Assembly: GCA_038502055.1 (NCBI GenBank)
Contig: JAXRKN010000019.1
Span: forward strand, 62,001-126,000
Reading direction: 5' to 3'
Length of the DNA stretch: 64,000 nt
Source of the DNA: Tanytarsus gracilentus
Lineage: Eukaryota; Arthropoda; Insecta; Diptera; Chironomidae
In this document: piece by piece, positions 10,893 through 23,438 of the stretch
How positions within the stretch are numbered: the first letter of the stretch is position 1
Layout: the number at the start of each line of letters is the position of its first letter
Made by a program: the position numbers and the translations under genes
Notes under the pieces: generated by a model
Told to the model about the DNA's origin: nothing
The model's input: the letters and a program-made list of their open reading frames with translations, nothing else
Database searches by the model: none

Positions 10893-13622
10893 ATGAGAAT
10901 TTTGTTGGTTTCGGTGGGGTTTTTAGGAGTCGCGTTGGCGGCAATTGATTGGAGTGAAATTCACGAAATTTGCGGGGTTTCGAGTAACGATCGAATTATT
11001 GGTGGAACGGCAGCGACACTCGGACAATTTCCATGGATCGCACACATTGGAATTTTGAGGAGGGAAGGTGGCAATGCAACTTTGAGGTTTGAACTAGTTT
11101 TAAGGATTTTAAGTGAAATTTAAATTGATTTTTTAAGCTATGAATGTGGAGGGTCGTTAATTCATCCAAGATATGTGCTTAGTGCGGTAAGTCAAAGGGG
11201 TGAAAAACTAATTTTTATTTAAAACTTTTATAAAATAATATTTTTTAAAAAAAAATTCCATTTTACAAAATTAAATTTTCAATGAGCTTCAGACTAATTT
11301 TCTAACTTAAGGCACATTGTGCGGTCGGCCTTGGACCGGGTGAAAAAATGTGAGTCACTTTTTAAAAACGTTCGCGATAACAGAAATTTTTTCTCGCAGC
11401 GCTGCCATAAAACTCGGAGAACACAATTTGGAGACAAAAGTCGATTGTGACAGTTCGCATTGCGCTGATCCGCCTCAAGTTATTTATGCGTCGAGGATTA
11501 TTGTGCCGAAAGAGTATGATGAAAATATTTTAAAACATGACTTGATTGTGATTGAGTTGAGTGAATCGGCGAATATGACCGATTTTGTCAGTCCGATTTG
11601 TTTGCCGATGGAAGATTTGCTGACTGATGATTTAATCAACAAAACTGTAGAAATTGTGAGGTTTTAAAATCTATTTGAATTTTGATTTATTTTTTGATTT
11701 TTTTAGGCTGGATGGGGGTGAGTTAAATTTTAAAGGGAGGGACACTCGTGATTTTTTTTAAGATTAGGTTTAGGAAGAGATTTTTCGGAAATTTTTATAA
11801 TATATACAAAAAATTTTAATGTAATGAGTTGTTCCAAATTTTTAAAACTTCCCACAAATTATTTTCAGTTACTTCGACATCGACGACCCAAAAGCGTCAC
11901 CAATTCTTCAAGTGGTTCGTTTACCCGTCGTTGAGTTGGAAAATTGCAAGAAAATCAAACAATTGTCACAGTACAATTTCACCAAAGGCAATCAAATCTG
12001 TGTTGGTGGTGTGGCTGGAAAAGGTGAGTGCGACATTTAATTCTCAATTTTGATGAACTCAAAAAGTCGACTTGAAATTGTACTTGGAAAAGTCTTCTTC
12101 TTTTAATTACTTTTGGGAGTTTCACATCGACTTTTAATTTTTCGCTTTAAAAACATCGAAATAAAGTCCTGAGGGAGAAAAAAGTTTTATATTTGCGAAT
12201 TTTGATGGGCGGAAAAGTTTTATTGTGACTGAAATGTTTGAGTTTGAGGAAAGAAGATAAAAAAAATTAAAAAAGAGTTGAATTTTTAAAAATTTCAAAA
12301 ATATTTAAATTTTAATTTTTTTATAACCAAAAATTAAATATTTTTTTCACTTTTTCACGACCAACCATCGAAACAATAAAAACCTTCCCAAATTTCCTTC
12401 ATCTTCCACCAAAACCTTCAAGAAGGTTAATTTATTGTTATTAAAATTTTTAATGATGTGCAAATTACTTTCAACAACAAAAATTTTCACAGCAGCAAAG
12501 AAGATTTTCGGTAATTTTCAACAACAGCAAAAATTATGTAAATTTTTCCATCTCTCTAATTTTAATGGCAGAGTTTCGCTTGTTAATATTTTAAAGACAC
12601 AATGAGAAAAAAATTTCCATACGACAAGTCACAAAGTTAAAAGAAAGCCGAGGCGTGATGATGAAAATTTCCAGATGCATGAGTTATTCTTTTTATGTGA
12701 AAATTGGCTGCTTGTTAATTAGCAGAAAAGAGAAAATTTTTAATGTTGAGAAACAATAGGAGATTATTAAGGATGTGACATGTTAATTGAGAACTTAAAA
12801 ATTTTTATAATTTTTTTTGGATTTAATTAATATTTTTCAATCAGTTCATAATTTTTTTAGAATATTTGGAAAATATTTGAATTTTTTAAAAAGGACATTT
12901 TGCTAACATTTAAAATTTGTTTTGACCACCTAAAAATTTTAAATCTATAAATTTTTTAAAGTAGGGAAAATTTCGCAATGTCCTAACACCTATTTTTAAA
13001 TATCTTTCTATATTTTAATAATTCTCACATTTTTTATAACTCTCAAAGTCGCTCAATTTTATTTTGTTCCTCTCACACGAAAAAATATTTTTTTATATTT
13101 TTCTCACTTCCTTATTAAAATTTGTGTGTTATTGTTGTCATGTCGCGGTGAAACCTTAATTGGCTTTTGTCACTGCTGTCGCTGCTCAACTTTCCCTCTC
13201 ATTACTGCCTTCGAGTTTTCTCTCTCATGCCACCAAGTCATTATAATTTAATTGGCCTTAATTGTTGACGATAATTCAGGCGAGAGGTGAGAAAAAGAGA
13301 TAAGAAAAGATGAAAGGATGTGAAAATTGCGCGTGGTGGAATTTTTTTAATAATTTTTGTTTTATTTTCAGACAGTTGCAATGGCGATTCTGGTGAGACT
13401 CTCGCAACCCACAAAAACCTCATAATTGTCTATTTTTTATTAAAATTTTAAGGCGGTCCACTGGTTAGAGCTGAATCATTTGGCGAATATGGACCGCGCT
13501 ATGTCCTTTTTGGCATTGTGTCTGTTGGCGTTCCATCGTGTGGAAAATTTTCACTTCCTGCCGTCTACACAAATGTTTCGCATTATTTGCCTTGGATTTA
13601 TGAAATTGTTGAGGAAAAGTAA
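10893..13622 (+). CDS. Secreted trypsin-like serine protease (S1 family)
   Basis: Eight exons: 10893-11086, 11138-11186, 11312-11349, 11400-11655, 11707-11717, 11869-12023, 13372-13392, 13453-13622; 297 residues. A signal peptide (MRILLVSVGFLGVALAA) is followed by a short pro-region with one Cys, then the activation site RIIGG. The catalytic triad is intact: His in SAAHC (split across exons 2/3), Asp in KHDLIVIEL (exon 4), Ser in GDSGGP (split across exons 7/8). Asp six residues before the Ser (DSCNGDS) predicts trypsin-like cleavage after Lys/Arg. There is no visible clip domain. Two micro-exons are required: 11 nt (encoding AGWG across the joins) and 21 nt carrying most of the catalytic-Ser motif. 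Intron 12024-13371 is unusually long for this window. The natural substrate cannot be told from sequence. Confidence 0.92.
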
Positions 13623-14510
13623 AAAACATTTTTTAATTGTTTTATTCTATTTTTCGCATGATTAACTTAAAAAAATAAAAATGAGAACAATTTAAAAAAA
13701 ATTAAATTTTGTTAATTAAAAATTAAAATTTACAAATTTTGAATAAATTTCTTTAAATTTTCATCCTAAAAACGTTAAAAGTTCATCAAGTTTTAAACAC
13801 AAAAAGTTCTTCTCACTCAAACTTCATCCACACACTGATTCAATCGAACTTTATTCAGTGTTCATATGTGCACTATCATCATCATAATTTGCTGCCATCT
13901 CTTCAACCCAGATGTTCGAATTCTCACTAGACTTTGTTCAAACTTTTTTTCTGTCATTATCATTTTATGCAATTTTCTCTCTTATCACATATAAAAAACT
14001 CCTTCACGCTCCAATTGCCGCCAATTCAATTATTATTTCAATATTTTTCAGCTTCACATTGTTCCGAGAATTTTTGCGATAATTTTCCTTGTTGGGTGAG
14101 AGGAAAATTTTCTATTGTGAAATGATGTTTTTTGAGGTGATTTAAGAATGTAATGATGATGTTGCATTTTGATAGATATAAAAAAGTTTAAAATAGAATA
14201 GGTAAGTGAAAAATAATTAAGAAAGTATTAATTTTTTTTGAAATACTTAACAACTTTAGTTTAAAAATTTAGAAATTTAATTTTACGTAATTTACAAACA
14301 ACATTAAATTTTTTGATTTTCCTAAATTTATTTGCAAGTTAAATAATTTTTTATATTCTCAACAAATTTTTTTCTAACGTATTTTTAAAATTCAAATGAT
14401 TCACTTTCCATTTATTATTTTTCTCCCTTCTCTCTTACTCCCACAATCTCATTTAGCTCTCTCTCTTTCTTTCTGTCGTTCACGAACACGAAAAAATTTA
14501 ACAACACTAC
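13623..14510. other. Intergenic A/T-rich DNA
   Basis: Nothing supportable beyond the expected 3' UTR of the protease; short open frames here have random composition. Confidence 0.5.
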
Positions 14511-14953
14511 CTTCTCTTAGTACAACTAGGTATTTCGCACGGAAAAGTATTAAATAAAATAAAATCAATAAACCTTTTGACATTTTTATACATTTTGTTA
14601 TAACTCTCTTGAGAACTTAAAACTAAATTTTGGTATTTGCTTTATCGCAACATATTAAAGATATGTATGCAATACTTGAATGAATTTAGTATTGGAATTT
14701 AAGATCCAAAAATTAGAGAAGTGGAGCGGTTTAAAAAACATCAAACAAACAAAAATTACCGCTCCACTTCTCTAATTTTTGGATCTTAATTTTAATATTA
14801 AATTCATTCAAGTAGTGCATACATATGTTTAAAACCAAAATTTAGTTTTAAGTTCTCAAGAGAGTCATAACAAAATGTATAAAAATGCCAAAATACTGAT
14901 TTTATTTTATTTAATACTTTTCGGTGCGAAATACCTAGTTGTACTAAGAGAAG
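14511..14953. mobile_element. Foldback / MITE-like element with ~200-bp inverted arms
   Basis: The left arm 14511-14730 and right arm 14758-14953 are imperfect reverse complements over most of their length, separated by a 27-bp spacer. The outer ends are exact (cttctcttagtac against gtactaagagaag) and the inner ends are exact across gagaagtggagcggt and its complement. No open frame is present. A hairpin of this size is typical of a MITE or foldback transposon. I could not fix a target-site duplication because similarity continues weakly beyond the ends (aacact on both sides). Confidence 0.8.
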
Positions 14954-15094
14954 GAGTGTTTTTAATTTTTTTTTACTTATTTTATTAAATTCATTTCATT
15001 CCGTTCACAAACTCAACTTCATTTCATTTGAAATTGCAACAAAGAACATCTGAAATCAAAAAATAAACAAAATTTTATCAAAAATTTATTTAAA
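14954..15094. other. CIAO2A promoter / 5' UTR
   Basis: Short A/T-rich segment directly upstream of the CIAO2A start. No clear TATA or initiator element is seen. Confidence 0.4.
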
Positions 15095-15672
15095 ATGTTA
15101 AATTTCCTCAAGCGAATTCGAACTGAGTCTGAGAGTGAGACACGTTTCAACGCTGTGCGATCAAAAGTGGTGACATTAGATGATGTCAAGCATCCAACAC
15201 TCGCCGACATGGGTTTTTCATCTGAGGAAGATTTAAAGTCAGCAATATACGATCTAATGCGGACAATCAAAGATCCAGAGAAGCCCCAGACACTTGAAGA
15301 GTTGAGTGTTGTGTCTGAGGACTTGATTAGCGTGAAAGAAATTGCCGATGGTAAAGTTCCCGTTGTGAGAATCGAATTTAACCCAACTGTGCCGCATTGT
15401 TCATTGGCGACTCTCATTGGACTCACAATAAGGTTCATTAATGATCATTAACATTTTAATAAATTACTTTTTAAAACTCTAAATTTATTTTTAGAATCAA
15501 AATTCAACGACACTTCCCGCAAACCCTCAAACTGGATATTTTCATCAAAAAAGGAACACACGCGACTGAAGAGGAAATTAACAAGCAAATTAATGACCGA
15601 GAACGAGTCAGTGCCGCATGTGATAATGAAAATTTGAAAAAACTTATTGATGATTGCATAAATGAAGATTGA
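15095..15672 (+). CDS. CIAO2A: Cytosolic iron-sulfur assembly component 2A (MIP18/FAM96 family, galla-1-like)
   Basis: Two exons, 15095-15432 and 15495-15672, giving 171 residues. Hallmarks: YDLMRTIKDPEKPQTLEEL, the hyper-reactive-Cys motif TVPHCSLATLIGL, and the C-terminal GTHATEEEINKQINDRERV. HCSLATLIG and the TEEEINKQIND block place it with the CIAO2A paralogue (Drosophila galla-1) and not CIAO2B, which usually has HCSMATLIG. CIAO2A works with CIAO1 in late-stage insertion of cytosolic Fe-S clusters, in vertebrates notably into IRP1. A short presequence-like N-terminus (about 50 residues) precedes the conserved domain, as in other family members. Confidence 0.95.
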
Positions 15673-15822
15673 AACTCTTGAAAATTGTAAATTTTTACAT
15701 CACATTAAGATTCAAAATTTTTAAACAAACTTAAATTGTAACAAATGTTAAAAAATCAAAAATTTATCACCCGATTTAACAAAATTGAAATAAAAAATAT
15801 ATAAATTTTATTCCTAAAAATT

Positions 15823-18800
15823 TCAAAAAAATTCACAAAGCACAAAACTTTCGCTCTCACATTTGCATCCATTTGCATTCCATCTTCCATCTTTCGGCTT
15901 CCAATACCGTAAGCAGTCGCCACTCGATGGCCAATGAAATTGAACGCCAAGATGCAACAATTTTCGCTCATAGCCATTCCTCAATGTAAAAATGTACCAC
16001 ATTCCATTATCGATTGATCTACGTCCATTCATCCAGTAAGATTGCTCACTATCCTGCCACCATTGAAGATTCGCAATTCTCCTAAACGGTATATTCACGT
16101 CAATGCTGTTAATTGCAAAAAGATCCATTCCATTATCGACGCATGTCCAGTTGGCATTGTCATAATTCATTTTTTGTTTAACAACACAAATCGACTTGAG
16201 ATAAGTTTTCGAGTCCATAAGTTGAACAATTTCATCGCAAATTCCAAAATCTTGAATAATTTCTTTTGGATGTTGAATCACTTTCGGTTGATTTGTGGTT
16301 TGAACAAATCCACCTCGATTAAAAGTGACTGTCACAATTTTCTGGTGAGGTGTCGTTAAAATTTGAGGTTTTTGAGTGAACCATTTAGGAAGTGAGGTTG
16401 ATTTGGTTGGAAGAGGTTTTTTGGTTGTTGTTGTAAGTGGAGGTTTAGTTTGAGGTGGAATTGTTGTTTTTCGTGCTGGAGCTGTTGGTTTAAAAGTTGT
16501 TGTTAGTAAGGTTGAAGTTCTAATAGAGGGAGTTAATGTGTAATTAGAATTATGTGATGTTCGAGGTTCGCTTGTCGTTCGAATTCCGCGAGTCACAATT
16601 CGATATTGTCGAGTCGTCTTTGAAGATTTTTCATCGCATGAACTTGAACTTGGTTTTTCAGTTGTTTTGATTTGTCTTCTTGTGATTTCGGTGGTTTGAG
16701 GTTTGGTTATTTTGGTCCATAAAGTGGTTAAAATTGAAGCTGTTGTTGTTGGTTTTTTAGTTGTTGTTTGTGGAATTTTTGTAGTAAGCTGAGTTGTCAT
16801 GATTTTAGATTTTGTTGTTGATTTTTTAGTTGGAACTTCTGTTGTTGAAATTTTGTTCTGTGTTGTCTTGATGTCAAAATTGGGTGCTTTAGTTGTTAGA
16901 TGAGATGTTGAAGTTATTTTTTCAGTTGGTTTTCTAGTTGATTCGAAAGTATTGAATTTGAATTCTGTTGTACGGCTTTGTGTAAAATTTTCAGTTGTGA
17001 AATTTAAGTTTTTAGGATTTGAAGTTAAGGTTGATTCTTGATTCGTACTTTCTGTACCTAAAGTTGGCTCACTCGAAGTTGAAATTGTTACTTCATCTTC
17101 TTGGTTTGCTTTAGTTTCTTGATTTACATTTTCGGTACTTAAAATTGTTTCATGCGTGGTTAAATTAAAACCTAAAGATGTTAAAAGTACTTCAGTGGTT
17201 TGAGATGAAGAACTTTCAATGATTGATGTTGTAATTGATTCTTGAAAATCTGAGTTTGTTGATGAAAATCCAAACCGAGGTTCTGTGACTGAAAATGAAT
17301 TTTCTTCCGCATATGAAGTCGTTAATAATTCCGATGTCATTTGAACACTTTTTGAAATTATTTCTTCATCTTTAAAAGTTTTTTCATAATAATTTGAATC
17401 AGTTGTTTGAAAATCTTGCGTTTTTGTCGAATTTTCGATTGTGTCGGTTTGTTCTGTTGGTGAATTTTGTGTCGTTGAAGATAACTCACTCAAAGTAGAT
17501 TCTTCAAAAGTTTGATTTTCCGTTGTTGAATCTGAACTTTTTGAATTAAATTCATCAGTCAATGTCGATTGTTCAGTCTCAAAATTTTCTGAGATAATTG
17601 TTGAAATTTGTGGATCAGTTGAAGACTCTTGAGTGAAAGAAATGCTTTGTGTTGATGAAAGTTCAAGAGTTAAATTTGATTCTTTTGTTGTAAAATCAAT
17701 TTCATCCGTTGGTAAAGATAAAGTTTCTAAATATTCACTATTTGAAGTCGTTGAAGATTCTTTCGTCAATGTTGTTTCTGGATCTTCACTAGTGCTTGAA
17801 TAAATCGATATTTCTTCAGTGCTAGGTGCTTCACTAAGACTTGAAGTTGAAGTTGAAGTGCTTGAAGAAGTGCTCGTTGTTTCCTTTTCAGTTGTCGTGG
17901 ATGGCTGCTCAGTTGTTGACTCTGTGATACTTTCAGTTGTAGTTGTTGGTGGCTCAGTTGTTGAACTTGTCGAACTGCTCGTCGGCATATCAGTTGTGCT
18001 TGTTGTACTTGTGGAAGTTGTTGGTATCTCAGTGGTACTGGTTGAAATTAAAGAGCTTGTAGATCTGAATTTAAAAAATTAAAATAAAAATACTTAAGAT
18101 CTAAAGTATTAAAAATATAAAATTCTTACTGAGTGGTCGAAATTGTTGTGGTGCTTGATGTTGTTGAAGTTGTCGGAATTTGTGTTGTTGAAGTTGTCGA
18201 AGCTGTTGTTGGTTTCAATGTAGTCGAAGGAATTGTTGTTTTTATTAAACTTGTTGTTGGTTTTAAAGTGGTTGTCGTGGAAGTTTTAACATATTTTGTC
18301 GTTGTTGGAGGAGCTTTAAGAGTTAGGTCAATTTAAAATGCCAAAACGATAAAAATTTTGCATAATTTTTAAGGTGAAAAAGTTTAAATAAATTAAACGT
18401 TCAATCCTTCACATTAAAAAAATACCGAAACATAAATTTTGAAACATGTCAGTCATAATTTTTTTTCATGTCCTCAATTCAATTGTACAAATGTCAATGT
18501 CACATCTGGTTGAAAATTTTCATTTAAAACTTTTTTCACTTACTTGTTGTTGTTGGCTTCAGAGTTGTCGTTGTTGGCTTCAGAGTTGTCGTTGTTGGCT
18601 TCAAAGTTGTCGTTGTTGGCTTCAAAGTTGTCGTTGTTGGCTTCAATGTAGTTGTTGCTGGTTTAAAGGTTGTCGTTAATTTAGTTGTAGTTGTTGTGAT
18701 CTTTTTCGTTGTGGTCGTTGTTGGAGGTTCTGTTGAAATGTAGTCAGGATAGTCAGGATAATCAGGATATTCAGGATAATCTTCTGGATATTCAGGATAG

Positions 18801-19190
18801 TCAGTATAGTCGAAAGGTGGAAGTTCACCGTCTGGATAATTGATTGGTGGCAATTCACCATCTGGATATGCACCTTCGGGATATTCAGGATAATTAGGAT
18901 ATTCATATGGGTATTCGGGATCAAAAGGATATTCATATGGGTATTCAGGATAGTCAGGATAGTCACCGTAATCTGGATAGTTGTCATAAATTGGTGGTGG
19001 AAGTGTTGTCGTTGTTGTTGGCGCTAAAGTTGGAGGCGACTTCGCTGGTGATTTTGCGCTATCTTAAACAAATTTTGGATGTAATTAATCGATGATGAAA
19101 ACAGTTTTTAAGATCTTAAATTAACTCACTCGAATTTCCACCAAATAGTGTAATTAAAAACAAGAAACTGATGACGAACTTTGATGTCAT
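15823..19190 (-). CDS. Secreted Thr-rich mucin with C-terminal C-type-lectin-like domain
   Basis: Exons in transcript order: 19190-19130, 19062-18544, 18313-18130, 18064-15823; phases agree throughout, giving 1,001 residues. Order: signal peptide (MTSKFVISFLFLITLFGG), a Tyr/Pro/Glu/Asp region of (D/E)YP repeats, an array of seven-residue TTTLKPT repeats, about 700 residues of Ser/Thr-rich mucin, and a C-terminal domain of about 130 residues. That domain has the C-type lectin pattern: CVVKQKMNYDNANWTC, GMDLFAIN, WWQDSEQSYWMNGRR, GDCLRYW and CKCESESFVLCEF. No EPN/QPD motif is visible and WND is replaced by WNA, so Ca-dependent sugar binding may be lost. Likely an extracellular-matrix, gut-lining or glandular secretion. 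Confidence 0.88.
18544..18660. repeat. 21-bp coding minisatellite (TTTLKPT)
   Basis: About five near-identical 21-bp units (ttgttggcttcaaagttgtcg on the + strand) encode TTTLKPT on the minus strand, at the 3' end of exon 2 of the lectin-domain mucin. Confidence 0.85.
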
Positions 19191-19546
19191 TTTAATTAAA
19201 TTTTTATCCAAGTTTTAACAGATGTTTTAATCGTCGATTAAAATATAATCGAATCGAACTGTTTCGATTGGTTGTTGAAACTCGACTGAGAAAATTGAGA
19301 TAAAAAATTAAGACTCAAATTTTTTTTGCAGCTGTAAATTTTAAGAAAAAAATAAATTTTTTTTCGATTTTTTAAACTTTAATTTTTAATTTTTGACATA
19401 AAATTCTAATTCCTGAGAAAATTAATTTTTTATTTTGAATCGCTGAGAACTTTTTAATTTTTAATTTTGTGGAAAATGTAAAATGTCTATTTCGTCATCG
19501 TCAGTCAAGTCTTGTCATCTTTGAATTAATTTTATTAACTATAAAA
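19191..19546. other. Intergenic between lectin-mucin promoter and gene A 3' end
   Basis: 356 bp of A/T-rich DNA. It holds the promoter of the minus-strand lectin-mucin (A/T-rich TATA-like stretch near 19240-19250) and the 3' UTR of gene A. No gene seen. Confidence 0.5.
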
Positions 19547-22500
19547 TTAAACCGATGTGCTGTTGGTGCAGCAGCAACGTGAAATTCCAAATGCATCCGT
19601 GTAATTTCTCAATCTCACATATTCGGGTGGACAAACGCCATTTGGTGGATTAAAGAAAAAAAGCAATCTTGCAAGGGGAAGAGCATCGAGAATCCTGAAA
19701 GAAAAAAAATAAAATTAATTTTTTTAAATGGAATTTTTATCATCTAAAACCTACCAACAATACGGACACTGATTTGGTAATAAAACAGGAGCTAAAAATA
19801 TTTTAAAGTTAGCAGATTAACATGTTTAATAATTTAAAATTTACTAGATGTGGTTAAGATTCTTGTTGTTGATGTTGTTGTCGGAACCATGCTCAAAGTT
19901 GTTGATAAAGTCGTTGAAGTTGTTGAACTTAAAGTAGCTATAATATTTTTAAAAAATAATATTTAATACATTTTAGAAATAAAATTTTTTAATGCATTCA
20001 AAAAATTTTAAAAACGAGAAATTTTTAAAAAATAACAAAAATTTTGTATTAAATTATTTTTAAATCACTAACTTGATGTTGAAGATGTCGTGACAGCTGT
20101 TGTAGTCCATGTGGATAAAGCTTCAGTTGTTGCTGGTAAAGTCACTTAAATAAAATTAATTAATTAATTAACAGCTATAATTTAATTTTCATATTTTATT
20201 TGAGTAATTTAAAAAACTAAGTAAGTAGGGTAGAGACTCATAACTTCGGAGTAAATCTTAATAGTCTCCACCCTAATTAGTATGTTTAAAAACTTAAAAA
20301 AATCTTACCAGAGTTCAAGTCATCTCCATTTTTGTAAGCATTCCATATTTCCGTTAATTGAAGAAATAAATCTTTCAAATAATTCAAATTCTGCTCATCA
20401 ACTTCAAAGGATTGTCGCCAAAATTCAGTAATATTTCCGTTTGTCCAGTTAATAAGTAAATCAGTAAAAGTTTTAAAAGTTGGAATTTTTTCTTGGCTTC
20501 CATTAAAATTATTAATTTCATCTTTAATAATTTCAAATGAACTCAAAAGACTTTCAAACTCGCCATAAATTGTGTAACGAGGATCGTCAGTGGTCAAAAT
20601 TCCTTTAAAATTATTCCACTCGTTCGAAAGATCATTAACTAATTTAATGAGATTTATTACATTTGTGTCGTCATAAGGTTGCTCAAAAAGTATGGTCAGA
20701 TTTCCATTAATCCAATTTGTGTAAGTTGCAATCAAGTTTTGGAAGTATGAAGTGTTGGTTTGATCGCCATTGAAGGTGTTTACTTCATTCGATAAATTTT
20801 CAAGAACTTGAAGAAAAAGTTGAAGATCATTTGAGAGAGGAATTCGTGGATCTTCCTGGAATTGATGGAAATTTAATAAAATTCATTTTAAATCTTAAAT
20901 AAAATTCATCTTAACACTTTTTAAATATCTAAGATGACTTTTATCTTGCTAATTATTTTCAAATAATCTTCACTCAATTTTAAACAAAGCCCTTAAAATT
21001 CTACCTGACATGTGAAACTTATAAAAAACAACTGCAGCGCCACCTAACAGCGTTACGCACAGACAGACGCGTTAAATGATTATTATAAAGATGACATCAG
21101 TTAAAGAAGCATTTCAGTTTCAAAAAGTTTCAAATCACTCACCGTAGTTTCAATCACTTCAGTTGGTTGCTCAGTCGTTGCTTCTAAAGTCGTTAATTCA
21201 TCAAGCAAATCTCCTCTTCCAGTTGGCTCTTCAAGATCTGTCGTTGACGTCCACGAGTCCTCAAAATTATTCCATTGATTTTTTAAATCATTAAATAAAT
21301 TTTGAAGTTCAATAAAATTTGCTAAACCAACTTCAAAAGTATTGTCCCACAAATTTGTGAGATTAGCTTCGATTAAATTTGAAAGTGAATGAATTTCAGT
21401 TATAAAACGAAGACTTGTTTCATTCCAGTTTGTGATTTCCTGTGTTAAACTTAGTAAATCAATATTTAAAGCTGTTAAATTTGCCTTTAATTCATTTCTT
21501 GGGTCTTCACTGCAAATTGTTAATTTTGTCTTAATTTCTTCAACTATTTCATCGATTTGATCAACCAAAGATGTTGCAGAAATCAAATCGTAACTTCTCA
21601 ATGAATTTAAAACATTTTCAGTTGCATTCAAACTTTCATTTACATAATTTAAAATTTCAATCAAGCAAGGCGGAAAATCGGCACCATGTGAAGATGCAAA
21701 AGTCAAAGCATTTGCAAATCCATCAAGCTCAGAAATTTGACTCTGAAGTCTCTGAATCAAAATCGCATTAGAATCAACAACTGGACATGCTGCCAAACTC
21801 AGATTTAAACTCAAAATAATCGCATCCGTTAAATCAATCAAAGTCTGAATTTCTTGAAGAGCAGAAATGTCATAAAAGTTTTGATACAAAAATTCCGTTG
21901 CGTTTATTGCATCTGAAGCATTTCCAGCGATCGCTTGAAGACAATCAGTCGAAAGTGATGGTAGTGAATTATTGAAAGAAATCAATTGAAAAAATTGACC
22001 TCGAACTTTAGCGTAAAGTGGATCTTCAGTCGTTATGGATTGAGTTGATGTTGAAGAACTGATTGAATCCAAACATGTTTGGAGATCAATCGAGATTGAC
22101 TGAATAACATTCGTCATATTTCCAACAGCTAAATCAGCTTCAGCAAATGGCAATTGAGTTAGTGATTTCATCAAATTTTCGACAGCTTCTTTTGAACCTT
22201 CAACGATCTCTAATGACTGATTTAAACAAACAGGAATTGACGAAAAAGTTGGAATCAAGTCTTTTAGAGTTGTTTCTAAATTTTCTAGAATAAAAAGTTG
22301 ATTTGTGAGATTTCTAACATAAATCAAGTAAGGATCTTCAGTTGTTGATGTTGTGATGAATTTGCAAACTTCAAATGCTGAAAACGTTCCATCAAGAAGT
22401 GATTGAGCAGATGTTAAAATGTCATCAAAATTATTAGATTGAATTAAACTCGGTAAGCTGTCAATAATACTTTGAATCGCATCAGAAACGTCTACGATGT

Positions 22501-23379
22501 CATTTTGAAGTTGATTTAAACAAAACTGATCAGCGGGTGATGATGCGACGTCAGTCGATAATGTTTGAAGTTGTTTTTTTAATTCTTGAAGTTGATTTAC
22601 AAATGGAGTTAATGGATCTAACGTGTTTGTGGCTGATTCTGTTGTTGTTGTCTTTTGGAGTTCCAGAAATTCTCTCCATAACCCGATAATTAAATTAAAG
22701 TCAATTTGAATGTTGATCAAATTAGAATCAAGAACATCAAATGATAAATTTAAAAATTCTGTCAGATTTCCATTAATTGAAATTATTAAAATTCCAACTG
22801 ATTCTGTGAAGAGTGGAATTGCTGGATTTTGTTGATCAAATGAGTTGATTTCGACACTTAAAGATGTTAAATCGTTCAACATTTGAGTTAAATTTGTAAT
22901 GAGTGAAATGCGAGGATCGTGTGTTGGTGAAGTTGCTGGAAATTTGATTAATTATTTTTGAATTAATTAACTAATTGTTTAAAAAATGCTACTCACTTGT
23001 ACTTGCATAAAACTCAACTTTTAGTTGCTCATAAGAAATTTTAAGTTCAATGAACATTTTTTGAAATCTTAAATAACTCGCAAAATTCTCATCATAAGTC
23101 AAGATCGGAAGATTTTCCACAACACTAATGATAAAGATTTGAATGTCTAAATTTATTTTCAATAGTCCGTCAACAAGAGTTCTTTCGAAGGGAGAAGTAT
23201 TCATTTCTTCAAAAAGTGCGAGAGTTTCATTTAAAAGCTGAATCAATAAATCGTGTAGGGTTGAAATTTTTGGATCGTCAGTGGTGGTCTCGGGAGCTAG
23301 AAATTTTTTAAAAACAGTTTGAAGAGACGAAAAATATAAATGAATAAAAAGTAAAATAATAATAATAATAATAATAGTA

Positions 23380-23438
<59 letters not shown>

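Noticed and set aside
12054..13371. Possible nested gene in the long protease intron
   Set aside because: Only short frames of random composition; no promoter, domain or repeat found.
20990..21090. GC-richer patch in a gene A intron (gcgccacctaacagcgttacgcacagacagacgcg)
   Set aside because: Could be a SINE or insertion fragment, but I see no second copy or boundaries in the window.
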